Shown here in pieces: positions 17,984 through 27,250 of a DNA stretch of 64,000 nucleotides (position 1 is its first letter; each line of letters begins with the position of its first letter). The notes beneath the pieces are model-generated. The model saw nothing but the letters and a program-made list of their open reading frames with translations, did not search any database and was not told the DNA's origin. A program made the translations under genes and the position numbers. Origin of the DNA: Faucicola osloensis_D (GTDB taxonomy: Bacteria > Pseudomonadota > Gammaproteobacteria > Pseudomonadales > Moraxellaceae); NCBI GenBank assembly GCA_020041925.1, contig CP083409.1; one strand, written 5' to 3'.

Positions 17984-19003
17984 ATGCAGTACAATTTTTT
18001 AAATGCCTTTCAACATCTCAAAAATAGGCAAGACCCCGCTACTGGGGTGTGGCTACTGCATGGCGATGAAGATTTGTTGTCACAGTGGCTGATTGAAAAA
18101 ATGTCGCCCAATTGGCGGCAACATAATATGGCAATTTCGCGCATGGATATTACCAGCGCCAAATCATGGCAAGCGGTTTTGGCAGAGCTGAACAGTCTGT
18201 CACTGTTTGACGACAACAAAGCCATTATCGTTCACGGCAATCATAAACCCGATAAAGAAGCGTTAGCAGAATTAGCGCAATTTGCGACGAGTAATCAGAG
18301 CAATTGCTTAGTCATTATCAGTGATAAATACGATAAAAAAAGCCAAAGCAGTGCGTTTTTTTCGCTTTGCGATAAATTTGGTCACATCATCGAATGCCAT
18401 CTTTATCAAGAGCAGCAACGCGAACAACTGCTACAGCAACACGCGCAAGATTTTGGACTCGAACTCACCAAACCCGCTTGGCAGATACTGATGGCACAAA
18501 CTCAGCATAATTTGCTGGCAGCTTACCAAAGTCTGTGGCGGCTCTCCTATCTTTATGCTACAACAGATGCGAAGCCCCCTACCCATTTTGTGACCATCGA
18601 TGAGTCTCAGCTGTTTGATGGGTTGGTGAGTCAATCTATGTTTACCACCTTTGATTTATCGGATGCCATGTTGGCAGGTGATACTGCGCAGGTTGCAAAA
18701 ATCTTGCAGCAACTCAAAGCCAGTGAAGAACCAGAGAGTCTGGTGTTATGGATGATAGCCAAAGACATGCGCAATATTTTAAGCTTGCAATCAGGGGCAA
18801 GCTATCAAAGCCTCGGCATTTGGCAAAGCAAGCAACAGCTGTATAGTAAAGCCCTGCATCGTCATTCCCATGACGTTACCCGAAACTGGTCGGATGCACT
18901 GTACCAAGCCGACCAAGCCATCAAAGGTCTGGTGCAACAACCGGCTTGGGAGCTGCTCTACCAACTCGCTTTTCGCCTAGCGGGTCAACCGCTATTTCAC
19001 TAA
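17984..19003 (+). CDS. holA: DNA polymerase III delta subunit
   Basis: Clamp-loader subunit that opens the beta sliding clamp. The 339-residue product has the expected N-terminal domain (LLHGDEDLL near 22-31, a degenerate nucleotide-binding loop typical of delta), a central segment around residue 140-200, and a C-terminal helical domain ending in LAFRLAGQPLF. It follows lptE by 28 bases, the usual gene order. The ribosome site is not strong. A 12-base tandem repeat begins immediately after the stop. Confidence 0.92.
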   Translation: MQYNFLNAFQHLKNRQDPATGVWLLHGDEDLLSQWLIEKMSPNWRQHNMAISRMDITSAKSWQAVLAELNSLSLFDDNKAIIVHGNHKPDKEALAELAQFATSNQSNCLVIISDKYDKKSQSSAFFSLCDKFGHIIECHLYQEQQREQLLQQHAQDFGLELTKPAWQILMAQTQHNLLAAYQSLWRLSYLYATTDAKPPTHFVTIDESQLFDGLVSQSMFTTFDLSDAMLAGDTAQVAKILQQLKASEEPESLVLWMIAKDMRNILSLQSGASYQSLGIWQSKQQLYSKALHRHSHDVTRNWSDALYQADQAIKGLVQQPAWELLYQLAFRLAGQPLFH

Positions 19004-19027
19004 TTGCTTTTAAAGTTGCTTTTAAAA
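19004..19027. repeat. 12-base tandem duplication right after the holA stop
   Basis: Copies TTGCTTTTAAAG (19004-19015) and TTGCTTTTAAAA (19016-19027) adjoin and differ only in the last base. The first copy begins at the base after the stop codon. Confidence 0.85.
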
Positions 19028-19300
19028 ATGCTCCGCAACCTTTGCAATCTTTGCAACCCTTCAAACAACCCGACCATCAAAACACCATACAATCCACTAC
19101 CCTCAAATTTTTAATGCGTTTTTCTTACTCATAACATTTATTTTATAATCCAGCAAGATTATGTGGTTATAATTAAAAATCCTTTCGGCTTACCTGTTTT
19201 TATTGCAATTTATTCTCATTTAGCTTTTAATACTCCCTGTTAAAAAGCTGTATTTATTTAATTTTTTTCAATTGTTTATCCCTTGATAAGGTTTGGCACG
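19028..19300. other. intergenic region between holA and macA
   Basis: No gene is supported. After the tandem repeat there is a CTTTGCAA-rich patch at 19038-19060, again locally repetitive, and then strongly AT-rich DNA likely to contain the macAB promoter. I see no convincing rho-independent terminator for holA. Confidence 0.45.
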
Positions 19301-20611
19301 ATGACCGCTACCCAAAAAAAATGGCTCAAATGGGCAATCTTAAGTTTGATCGTTATTTCACTGGCAGCGTTAGCCTATTGGTACTTTAAACCCAAACCCC
19401 AAAAACCCAATTACATCACCGCTAGTGTCGAGCGTAGCGATATTGAAAACAGTGTGATGGCCACGGGCAAAATTGAAGGCATTAAACAAGTGGATGTGGG
19501 CGCTCAGGTGTCAGGGGAAGTGACAAAATTGTATGTTGAAGTGGGTGATACGGTCAAAAAAGGCGATGTTATTGCTCAAATTGACCCAGTTACCCTGCAA
19601 AATACCTTAACCACGCAGCAGGCTACCTTACAGCAAAGCAAAGCGAATTTGGAAAGTACCAAGTCCGCGTATCAGACCAAACAAGCCGCGCTTGCCACAG
19701 CGCGAGCCGACTTGAAAGGTAAAATAGCAACCTTGCAACAATCGCAAACAGAATACAATCGCCTAAAATCCTTGCTTGCCATGAATGCCATCTCCAAACA
19801 AGAGTTGGAACAAGCGGATACCGCTGTCAAAACAGCCCAAGCCAATGTAGACAGCGCCAGAGAAGCGATTGCGACTGCCCAAGCAAATATTGCCTCATCG
19901 CAAGCCGATATTGTGAGTGCACAACAAACCATAAAAAAATCGCAAACGGACGTCAATACCGCTGAAAAAAATCTTGGATATAGCCAAATTGTTGCCCCGA
20001 TGTCAGGGACGGTGATCTCTATCACCACCAAACAAGGACAAACAGTAAACGCCAATCAATCAGCCCCCACTATTGTGACATTGGCAGATTTGAGCAGTGT
20101 GCGCGTGAAAGCCAAAATATCAGAAGCTGATGTTGTCAACCTTAAAGTAGGGTTGCCTGTTTATTTCAATATCATTGGACGCCCAGATAAGAAATACCAA
20201 GCCACACTGTCAACCATTGGACCTGCGCCCGATGGTACTACCGCCAGTGACTCATCTACGTCAACGGATTCGGCGATTTACTACATTGGTTATTTTACTG
20301 TCCCCAATCCCGATGGCGCGCTACGCATCAACATGACAGCGCAAGTCTATATTGTTGAAAACAAAGTCAATAATGTGCTTAGCGTACCGGCTGCAGCAAT
20401 CAAAACTGATCCAAAAATGGGCAGTTATGTTGAAGTGGTACAAGCCGATGGTACTACCAAAAAACAAGCGGTCAAAACAGGTGTCACCAATCGTATTACC
20501 ACCCAAATTCTTAGCGGCGTCAACCAAGGTGATAAGGTGGTTGTGGGTCAAGCAACGGTGAGTAAATCACGTTCATCGTCTAAAAATAACGGTGGTCCAC
20601 CGATGATGTAG
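19301..20611 (+). CDS. macA: MacA-type periplasmic adaptor of an ABC efflux system
   Basis: Membrane-fusion protein linking the MacB transporter to an outer-membrane channel. From the ATG at 19301 (AAGG 9 bases upstream) the product is 436 residues: an N-terminal membrane anchor (about 10-30), a lipoyl-like segment GAQVSGEVTKLYVEVGD near 65-81, a long alpha-hairpin coiled coil at about 100-220 rich in Ala/Gln/Lys, a second lipoyl half with APMSGTVISI, and beta-barrel domains. A TTG start at 19283 was rejected. It is followed by macB; no TolC-like gene is in the window, so the outer-membrane partner is encoded elsewhere. Confidence 0.9.
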   Translation: MTATQKKWLKWAILSLIVISLAALAYWYFKPKPQKPNYITASVERSDIENSVMATGKIEGIKQVDVGAQVSGEVTKLYVEVGDTVKKGDVIAQIDPVTLQNTLTTQQATLQQSKANLESTKSAYQTKQAALATARADLKGKIATLQQSQTEYNRLKSLLAMNAISKQELEQADTAVKTAQANVDSAREAIATAQANIASSQADIVSAQQTIKKSQTDVNTAEKNLGYSQIVAPMSGTVISITTKQGQTVNANQSAPTIVTLADLSSVRVKAKISEADVVNLKVGLPVYFNIIGRPDKKYQATLSTIGPAPDGTTASDSSTSTDSAIYYIGYFTVPNPDGALRINMTAQVYIVENKVNNVLSVPAAAIKTDPKMGSYVEVVQADGTTKKQAVKTGVTNRITTQILSGVNQGDKVVVGQATVSKSRSSSKNNGGPPMM

Positions 20612-20689
20612 TCATCGGTAGATGATAACCCTAGATTGTAAACGTTGATTGTAACCTATGACGCATGCTAACTTTGAGATACACGGCTG

Positions 20690-22672
20690 ATGATAACGCA
20701 AGACACCAAACAACCTGTTATGGAAGTGAAGGATTTAATCCGTGAATTCCCTGCAGGTGATGAAAAAATTCGGGTTTTACATGGGATTGACTTGACCATT
20801 TATGAAGGTGAAATGGTCGCAATTATCGGTCAATCAGGCTCGGGTAAATCCACCTTAATGAACATTTTAGGCTGCCTAGATCAGGCGACCGCAGGTAGTT
20901 ACCACATCTATGGCAAAGCGGTGGACAAACTCACCGCAGACGAACTTGCCGAGCTTCGCCGTGAGCATTTTGGGTTTATTTTTCAGCGCTATCATTTACT
21001 TGGTGACCTCAATGCCCAAGACAATGTCGCCGTCCCTGCCGTGTATGCAGGGATGCCGGTGCGGCAACGTGAAGCGCGCGCCACCCAATTGTTAGACGAC
21101 TTAGGGCTTGGGGCAAAAACCCAAAATCGCCCTAGCCAACTCTCGGGTGGTCAACAACAGCGTGTATCTATTGCTCGTGCGTTAATGAATGGTGGCGACA
21201 TTATCCTGGCTGATGAACCGACTGGGGCATTAGATAGCCAATCGGGTAAAGACGTGATGGCAATTTTGAGAAATCTAAATAGCCAAGGTCATACCATCAT
21301 TATGGTGACCCACGATCCTTCTATCGCTGCCCAAGCCGAACGTGTGATCGAAATCAAAGACGGACAGATTCTTAAAGATTATTATACCGATAATAGATTT
21401 GATAAAACCAAAGAGGTTCAACACCTAAATTTTGCCAAAAAATCTGGTGTGACCGCGTTTTTAGACCGATTAGCTGAAGCCTTTAAGATGTCGGTTTTGG
21501 CGATGAAAGCCCATAAAATGCGGACATTGTTAACCATGTTAGGTATTATCATTGGTATTGCCTCTGTGGTATCGGTAGTGGGTCTAGGGCAAGGTTCTCA
21601 ACAAAAAATTCTCAATGATATCAGCTCCTTAGGCACCAATACTTTAACCATACGAGATGGCTATAAATTTGGTGACCCTCGCCGTAAATACCATGATGAT
21701 AATCTAACAGATGCCGATGCGAATGCTGTCGCAGAACAGCCTTATGTGCAAAGCGTCAGTCCACAAGTCAGCAGCAATAGCGCCACCGCCCGTTACCGCG
21801 AGACAGAAGCTTCTGTGAATGTCAGTGGCGTGGGCAAAGATTATTTAACGGTGAAAGGAGAAAAACTCGCGCTTGGGCAAACCTTTAATGACAACAGTAT
21901 CACCTCGATGACCCAAGATGTGATTATTGACAATAATGCAAAAACCGCCTTTTTTGCCAATGTCAGCGACCCCATTGGTGAAGTGATGTTGGTAGGTAGT
22001 GTGCCCGCTCGCGTCATCGGTGTGCTGCAGCCATCTGAGCAAGCTTTTGGTCCAAGTTCAGATACCCCTACCCTGTATATGCCTTATACCACTGTGATGC
22101 GTAGAATGGTTGGTACTAGTCATGTAGATAGTTTTATTGTGCTACTAAAAAACACTATCTCGTCTAGTGCCGCTGAGCAAGCCGTTTCTGATTTGATAGA
22201 GCAGCGACACGGTACCGATGATTTTCGTATTCAAAACTCTGATTCAATTCGTCAGACGATTGAATCTACCACAGGCACGATGACATTACTGGTTTCGTCG
22301 ATAGCTATTATTTCTTTGATTGTGGGGGGTATTGGCGTCATGAATATCATGCTCGTCTCAGTCACCGAGCGCACCAGTGAAATTGGTGTGCGAATGGCAG
22401 TGGGCGCAAGGCAATCTGATATCATGCAGCAGTTTTTAATAGAAGCGATTTTGGTGTGTATCTTGGGCGGGATTTTAGGTATTAGCCTAGCGTTTGGTAT
22501 CGGCGCTTTAATTAACAAATTTGCAGGGGGTAATTTCCAAGTGGTCTATTCAACCACTTCCATTGTAGCGGCGGTGGTGTGTTCCACTCTCATTGGTGTG
22601 GTTTTTGGGTTTATTCCCGCGCGCAATGCCGCCAGACTCAATCCTGTTGATGCCTTATCGGGTGGTGAATAA
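20690..22672 (+). CDS. macB: MacB-type ABC transporter, ATPase-permease fusion
   Basis: Drives tripartite efflux with MacA; known family members export macrolides, lipopeptides or heat-stable toxin. The 660-residue protein has an N-terminal ATPase with Walker A GQSGSGKST (about 46-54), signature LSGGQQQR and Walker B ILADEPTGALD, then a membrane helix near 285, a periplasmic domain at about 310-530, and three C-terminal helices. GGIGVMNIMLVSVTERTSEIG-type sequence, core MNIMLVSVTERT, is the family hallmark. It lies 78 bases after macA. The substrate cannot be told from sequence. The stop region is duplicated. Confidence 0.92.
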   Translation: MITQDTKQPVMEVKDLIREFPAGDEKIRVLHGIDLTIYEGEMVAIIGQSGSGKSTLMNILGCLDQATAGSYHIYGKAVDKLTADELAELRREHFGFIFQRYHLLGDLNAQDNVAVPAVYAGMPVRQREARATQLLDDLGLGAKTQNRPSQLSGGQQQRVSIARALMNGGDIILADEPTGALDSQSGKDVMAILRNLNSQGHTIIMVTHDPSIAAQAERVIEIKDGQILKDYYTDNRFDKTKEVQHLNFAKKSGVTAFLDRLAEAFKMSVLAMKAHKMRTLLTMLGIIIGIASVVSVVGLGQGSQQKILNDISSLGTNTLTIRDGYKFGDPRRKYHDDNLTDADANAVAEQPYVQSVSPQVSSNSATARYRETEASVNVSGVGKDYLTVKGEKLALGQTFNDNSITSMTQDVIIDNNAKTAFFANVSDPIGEVMLVGSVPARVIGVLQPSEQAFGPSSDTPTLYMPYTTVMRRMVGTSHVDSFIVLLKNTISSSAAEQAVSDLIEQRHGTDDFRIQNSDSIRQTIESTTGTMTLLVSSIAIISLIVGGIGVMNIMLVSVTERTSEIGVRMAVGARQSDIMQQFLIEAILVCILGGILGISLAFGIGALINKFAGGNFQVVYSTTSIVAAVVCSTLIGVVFGFIPARNAARLNPVDALSGGE

Positions 22673-22687
22673 TCAGGTGGTGAATAA
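22661..22687. repeat. duplicated stop region of macB
   Basis: GGTGGTGAATAA occurs at 22661-22672, ending in the macB stop, and again at 22676-22687 in the same frame. Read-through of the first TAA would add only Ser-Gly-Gly-Glu before the second TAA. Confidence 0.9.
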
Positions 22688-22846
22688 AATTTTTATCACC
22701 TAGCCAATCAACACTTAGCCAGTCAAGATTTATTTAATTAAGGCTGGATAAGTTAAAGATTAAATGGGTGAAAACGTATCATAAGTCGATAAATTTATGC
22801 CTCTATTTCGATGCAAATCTTTGGTTAAAAAAATTGTGCAAAAAGG

Positions 22847-22875
22847 CTTGCAAACCAAGATTTAATGCGTATAAT
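22847..22875 (+). promoter_or_regulatory. promoter of the tRNA-Lys pair
   Basis: TTGCAA (22847-22852) and TATAAT (22870-22875) are separated by 17 bases. The first tRNA-Lys begins about 70 bases downstream. Confidence 0.75.
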
Positions 22876-22945
22876 ATGCACTCACTTAACGGCAATAGCC
22901 AAAATAAAAACGTGAAAAATCGTTTTTGATTGCCTCAAAAGTTTT

Positions 22946-23021
22946 GGATCGTTAGCTCAGTTGGTAGAGCAGTGGACTTTTAATCCATTGGTCCCGCGTT
23001 CGAGTCGCGGACGATCCACCA
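22946..23021 (+). tRNA. tRNA-Lys (anticodon TTT), copy 1
   Basis: The 76-base cloverleaf has acceptor arms GGATCGT/ACGATCC, D arm GCTCAGTTGGTAGAGC, anticodon loop CTTTTAA with TTT, T arm GCGTTCGAGTCGC and an encoded CCA. It is identical to the second copy 220 bases downstream. Confidence 0.97.
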
Positions 23022-23165
23022 TATTTTGAAAGTTTGACAATGTCATTTTATGAATTTGACTTGTGAAATCAAAATTGCTTTGCAATTTTTTAATGCTTTA
23101 GCAAATCATAGATTTGCTCTTGCGAAGCTAAAAACGTCTCCCAGACGTTTTCTTAACGCTTCTCA
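23022..23165 (+). repeat. tRNA spacer with three hairpins
   Basis: Three perfect inverted repeats follow one another: AAAATTGC/GCAATTTT (23071-23089), GCAAAT/ATTTGC (23101-23117) and AAAACGTCT/AGACGTTTT (23131-23151). In the tRNA precursor they would fold as separate stems and could mark processing sites. The first arm pair recurs with another loop at 60247-60265. Confidence 0.8.
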
Positions 23166-23241
23166 GGATCGTTAGCTCAGTTGGTAGAGCAGTGGACTTT
23201 TAATCCATTGGTCCCGCGTTCGAGTCGCGGACGATCCACCA
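23166..23241 (+). tRNA. tRNA-Lys (anticodon TTT), copy 2
   Basis: Same 76 bases as copy 1, including the encoded CCA. It is likely cotranscribed with copy 1 from the promoter at 22847 and is followed by a strong terminator. Confidence 0.97.
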
Positions 23242-23246
23242 TATCC

Positions 23247-23279
23247 AAAGCCCTTATCGAATTGATAAGGGCTTTTTTT
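23247..23279 (+). terminator. rho-independent terminator of the tRNA-Lys pair
   Basis: Perfect arms AAAGCCCTTATC (23247-23258) and GATAAGGGCTTT (23264-23275) with a five-base loop are followed by a T run. Confidence 0.95.
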
Positions 23280-23403
23280 ATACCCTTGATTTTTAGCGCT
23301 ATGATTTAGGCTAGCAGTTTAGGTTATACAAATAAAAATTACCTGCGCTACTTCAACGCATCTTTAATTGTATCAAATAGCTGGCTTAACGTTGAGTAAA
23401 GAA

Positions 23404-23433
23404 AAAAGCCAAACCGTGAAAGGTTTGGCTTTT
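23404..23433. terminator. rho-independent terminator after the glycine-zipper lipoprotein gene
   Basis: Perfect arms AAAAGCCAAACC (23404-23415) and GGTTTGGCTTTT (23422-23433). On the minus strand the stem ends in a T run and lies about 50 bases past the stop at 23486. Confidence 0.88.
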
Positions 23434-23485
23434 GACAGCATCCGACATCGATCCTGTCGAGATAGGCTATAACTTTTAGTATAGC

Positions 23486-23764
23486 TTATTTTTGGTATGG
23501 GTAGTTAGGTGATGTACTTAATACATAGCCTGTTGCACCACCTGCGGCTGCACCGATTGCCGCGGCTTTACCGATGTCGCTACGGTCGCCATCTGATTTT
23601 GCCAGTGCACCTAATGCTGCACCCGCTACCGCGCCTTGCATCGCCGCGCGAGAAGAGCCTTGGGTAGTGACGCGGTTGCCATAGGCATCAGTGGTAGCAC
23701 AAGCTGTCAATGCCGTTGAACCAACAAGTGTTGCAAGTACCGCAAGTGTTTTAAGTGATTTCAT
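23486..23764 (-). CDS. glycine-zipper outer-membrane lipoprotein, 92 residues
   Basis: From the ATG at 23764 (GGAGA 7 bases upstream) the product has a lipoprotein signal peptide with LTAC lipobox (Cys about 21), then a segment rich in GxxxG-type glycines and alanines: AMQGAVAGAALGALA and IGKAAAIGAAAGGATGYVL. This is the Gly-zipper pattern of SlyB/YMGG-like envelope proteins. Such domains insert into or associate with membranes. The exact role is unknown. An upstream in-frame start at 23788 is rejected because of the ribosome site and signal peptide. Confidence 0.82.
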   Translation of the reverse strand: MKSLKTLAVLATLVGSTALTACATTDAYGNRVTTQGSSRAAMQGAVAGAALGALAKSDGDRSDIGKAAAIGAAAGGATGYVLSTSPNYPYQK

Positions 23765-23967
23765 ACTTTTCTCCAGTAGGGTTTCCATTTGCTAAAATGT
23801 CAGGTCTTTTTAGCAACTTACTGAAGTTATATTAGCGTAAATTTTTCACCCTATTGTTATGAATAAAGACTGATTTATACGTGTTTTGTAAGTAACCTTG
23901 CTATAGTTTGGGCAAAAAATAGCTTACTCAAGGTGGCGTTAACTTTTTCTACAATACCGAGTATATA

Positions 23968-25995
23968 TTAGGCATGATAACTGTTTAATAAATCGTTAAA
24001 TTGCGCTTCAGTGACCACTTTTACCCCCAGTTTTTCGGCATTGGCAAGTTTACTACCCGCTTTTTCGCCTGCGAGCAGTGCGGTGGTCTTGGCAGAAACG
24101 CTGCCTGAGACTTTTGCCCCTAATGCTTGCAGCTTAGCTTTGGCTTCGTCACGTCCCATGCCTTCAAGGGTGCCTGTAATGACCCAACTTTGACCTTTAA
24201 GCGGCTGATTTCCTTCAGGTACTTGGCTGACAGGCTGCCAATGAATACCCGCTTGTAATAGTCGATTGATGACTTCGATATTGTGCTCGGCACGAAAAAA
24301 CTCAAAAATCGAGTCTGCGGTTTTTTCACCGACATCGGGGGTTTTTTGTAACGCTTCGATACTCGCTGCCATGAGCGGCTGCAAGTCGCCAAATTGCATG
24401 GCTAAATTCATCGCCGTGCTCTCACCCACGCCACCAATACCCAAGGCAAAGATAAACCGCGGTAGGGTCGTATCTTTACTTTTTTCAATGGCAGCCAGCA
24501 TATTTTCGACAGATTTTTCCCCCAATTTTTCAAGGTTGATGAGCGCATCGCGGTGATTGTTAAGCGCATAAATATCTGCGACATTTTTAACAATACCTTG
24601 CTCAAAAAAATTAATCAACCAGCGTTCACCGAGCCCATCGATATCCATCGCTTTACGACTGACAAAGTGAATCAGTGCTTCTTGTTGCTGGGCTGGACAA
24701 AATAACCCCCCAGTGCATCGTGCCAGCGCTTCACCTTCTGGCATGATAACCGGTGAACCACACACCGGGCAATGCGTCGGCAGGCTCACCACTTGGGCAT
24801 TGGCGGGGCGCTCGTCCGTCCAAACGCGCGTAACTTTGGGAATGACATCACCAGCACGGTGTACGCTGACCATGTCCCCTGCTCGGATATCTAAACGCTG
24901 AATTTCACCGATATTATGCAGGGTCACATTGCTGACAGTGACGCCACCGACATTGACAGGTTCAAGCTTGCCCACGGGCGTCAACTGACCTGTGCGCCCC
25001 ACTTGCCATTCAATCGCATTTAGGCGCGTCATGACGGTTTCGGCAGGGAATTTATAGGCAGTTGCCCAGCGTGGCTCACGGCTTAAAAAGCCCAGTTGCT
25101 CTTGCAAGGCTAAACTATTGACCTTAATCACCGTGCCATCAATTTCAAAGGGTAAGCAACTGCGTTTTTCAATCACCGATTGATAATATGCTTGTAGCTG
25201 CGCGGCTGTTTGCACGATTTTGATATCGCTAATGCTAAAGCCCAACGCTTTGAGCCAAAATAGCGCATCGGATTGGGTGGTAATCTCAGCGGGCAAGCCT
25301 TGATTGACAGAATAGGCATAAAACGCCAGCGGACGACTTTTGGCGATATTGGGGTCAAGCTGGCGCAAACTCCCTGCGGCGGCATTACGCGGGTTGGCAA
25401 AGGTTTTCTCGCCTTTTGCTTGGGCATCCCGGTTGAGCCTTGCAAACCCTGCTTTGGGCATGAGCACTTCGCCGCGCACTTCTAAGCGCGGTATATCAAT
25501 CGCCAACTGTAGCGGCAGATTTCGAATAGTACGCACGTTTTGGGTAATATCTTCGCCTGTTTGACCATCACCGCGCGTGACCGCTTGGGTAAATTGTCCG
25601 TTTTGGTACAACAGTGAAACCGCAAGCCCGTCAAGTTTGAGCTCGACTTCATATTCAGGGTTTTGCTGATGGTCTGCCAAACGGTCATTGACCCGCCGCA
25701 TAAAGTTCTGTAAATCGTCAAAGGTAAATAAATTACCCAGTGACAGCATGGGTATTTGGTGGGTGACTTGGGTAAAAAACGGCAACGGCTTGTCACCTAC
25801 TTGGTTGGTAGGGCTATCGCTTTGTACCAATTCAGGATGCGCGGTTTCTAGTGCTACCAGTTCTTGGCGAAGTTGGTCATATTCGCTATCTTCTAACAGC
25901 GGATTATCTAAGACGTAGTAAGCATGGTTATGTTGTTTTAGCTGTGCAATGAGTTTGCGCATTTGCGCAGTAATAGCGGCTGTGTTCATAATCAT
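23968..25995 (-). CDS. ligA: NAD-dependent DNA ligase LigA
   Basis: Seals nicks during replication and repair using NAD. The 675-residue protein has the Ia domain with HNHAYYVLD near 22-30, the adenylation lysine in KLDG (K120), an OB domain, a four-Cys zinc finger starting CPVCGSP near 410, helix-hairpin-helix repeats, and a C-terminal BRCT domain (about 595-670). The length is normal. The start could be the ATG at 25995 or the one two codons later; neither has a strong ribosome site. It follows zipA in the conserved smc-zipA-ligA cluster. Confidence 0.95.
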   Translation of the reverse strand: MIMNTAAITAQMRKLIAQLKQHNHAYYVLDNPLLEDSEYDQLRQELVALETAHPELVQSDSPTNQVGDKPLPFFTQVTHQIPMLSLGNLFTFDDLQNFMRRVNDRLADHQQNPEYEVELKLDGLAVSLLYQNGQFTQAVTRGDGQTGEDITQNVRTIRNLPLQLAIDIPRLEVRGEVLMPKAGFARLNRDAQAKGEKTFANPRNAAAGSLRQLDPNIAKSRPLAFYAYSVNQGLPAEITTQSDALFWLKALGFSISDIKIVQTAAQLQAYYQSVIEKRSCLPFEIDGTVIKVNSLALQEQLGFLSREPRWATAYKFPAETVMTRLNAIEWQVGRTGQLTPVGKLEPVNVGGVTVSNVTLHNIGEIQRLDIRAGDMVSVHRAGDVIPKVTRVWTDERPANAQVVSLPTHCPVCGSPVIMPEGEALARCTGGLFCPAQQQEALIHFVSRKAMDIDGLGERWLINFFEQGIVKNVADIYALNNHRDALINLEKLGEKSVENMLAAIEKSKDTTLPRFIFALGIGGVGESTAMNLAMQFGDLQPLMAASIEALQKTPDVGEKTADSIFEFFRAEHNIEVINRLLQAGIHWQPVSQVPEGNQPLKGQSWVITGTLEGMGRDEAKAKLQALGAKVSGSVSAKTTALLAGEKAGSKLANAEKLGVKVVTEAQFNDLLNSYHA

Positions 25996-26098
25996 AATGA
26001 TTTAAAAAAGATAACGGATATTTTACAACAAAGTGATGGCTTACTTGGTCAATTTTTTCAGTCATCGGGTCAGTCAAAACAATAAAACTTTTAACCAT

Positions 26099-26126
26099 AA
26101 AAAAAGGCACTCACGAGGAGTACCTT
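26099..26126 (-). terminator. rho-independent terminator after zipA
   Basis: On the minus strand AAGGTACTC and GAGTGCCTT pair with one G-T wobble and are followed by seven T. It begins about 20 bases after the zipA stop, which suggests ligA has a promoter of its own or depends on read-through. Confidence 0.85.
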
Positions 26127-26144
26127 GTTTCATTTTAATAAAAT

Positions 26145-27092
26145 CTATCGACCAAAATTAATGGCAAGCTCGCGCATGGCTTGGGTGTTTTCTTTGTTAA
26201 TCGGCTCGCCTGTGTCGTCATATACTGTGGCATTTAGGTCATTGGCAAGCAATCCTGCGATACTCATCATGCTATCAAAGCCTTGAACAGGGCGTGGGTG
26301 TGGTAGTGATAAAAATAATACCAAGCCTTTCATGGTTTGCATCGGTAGTCGATTGAGATCGAAAGGTGAAATACCTTCATTATCAATCATCATCAGACTA
26401 AACCACAATAAGCCTGTCCCGTCTTTGTTCTCGTAGCGGTGGAACATATTCATCGCACCAAACTTCAAGCCATACTTGTCAATCAGCTCTAACAGATAAT
26501 CGCCTTTAATGTCGACAAACTGCTGATTAGGAAAAATACTGATGTTGATATTTTGAATCGCGTTGTTGAGTGGGCTGTTTTGTTCTTCGTCAATTTGCGC
26601 TTGGATATGGGTGTCCAAAATTGGGCTGTTATCGGTAAAGCTGTCATTTTTTAGCTGATTTTCATCGAAAGTATGCACAACAGGGCTGATAGTTTCTGTG
26701 GCATTGGCAAGCATGCTAAAAGCGTCGTTTTCGTTTTCCACAAATGTATTGGTTTCTGCTAATAATTTGTCATTGGCAGATTTAGTGACATTGGCATTGG
26801 CAAAACCGCCACTGGCTGGATAGTTGTCTAGGTGCAGTTCGGTATCGTCCGCGCTTAGCTTTACTTCGCCTTTAGGATTGTCGGGTGTAATTTCCGCTTT
26901 AAACAACTGGCTTTCTTGGGGCTCAGGGCGCTGATGGCGTGGAATAATAGGTAGACCATCTTTATCATGTTCAATCGCGTCAGTCGCTAATACATCTTGG
27001 TTTTTTTGACGAATGGATTTTAGTAGCGTGTAAATACCCCAAACGATAGCAACAACCGCAAGAATGATAAGAATAAGCTGAGTGATAGACAT
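26145..27092 (-). CDS. zipA: cell division protein ZipA
   Basis: Anchors FtsZ to the inner membrane at the division site. From the ATG at 27092 (AAAGG 9 bases upstream) the product is 315 residues with an N-terminal membrane helix (about 2-24), a charged and flexible linker to about 170, and a C-terminal ZipA domain that binds the FtsZ tail (about 180-310, with KYGLKFGAMNMFHR and MTIAGLL-like MSIAGLLANDL). The topology is N-out, as known for ZipA. It lies between smc and ligA. Confidence 0.92.
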   Translation of the reverse strand: MSITQLILIILAVVAIVWGIYTLLKSIRQKNQDVLATDAIEHDKDGLPIIPRHQRPEPQESQLFKAEITPDNPKGEVKLSADDTELHLDNYPASGGFANANVTKSANDKLLAETNTFVENENDAFSMLANATETISPVVHTFDENQLKNDSFTDNSPILDTHIQAQIDEEQNSPLNNAIQNINISIFPNQQFVDIKGDYLLELIDKYGLKFGAMNMFHRYENKDGTGLLWFSLMMIDNEGISPFDLNRLPMQTMKGLVLFLSLPHPRPVQGFDSMMSIAGLLANDLNATVYDDTGEPINKENTQAMRELAINFGR

Positions 27093-27250
27093 AAACAACG
27101 ACCTTTGAGAAAGACGATAACGACCCTGTTTGTAGTGTAAAAATTTTTACATCGGTATTTTTGCCGTTATACTATCATGACTTCATAAAATCAGCTAGAA
27201 AAAACCGTGACAAGGCTTGACTTTTTGCGTATTTGACAGGTGAAAATCAC

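Noticed and set aside
22946..23241. tRNA-Lys direct repeat as attachment sites of an integrated element
   Set aside because: The two copies are only 220 bases apart and no integrase or cargo gene lies between them; tandem tRNA duplication is simpler.
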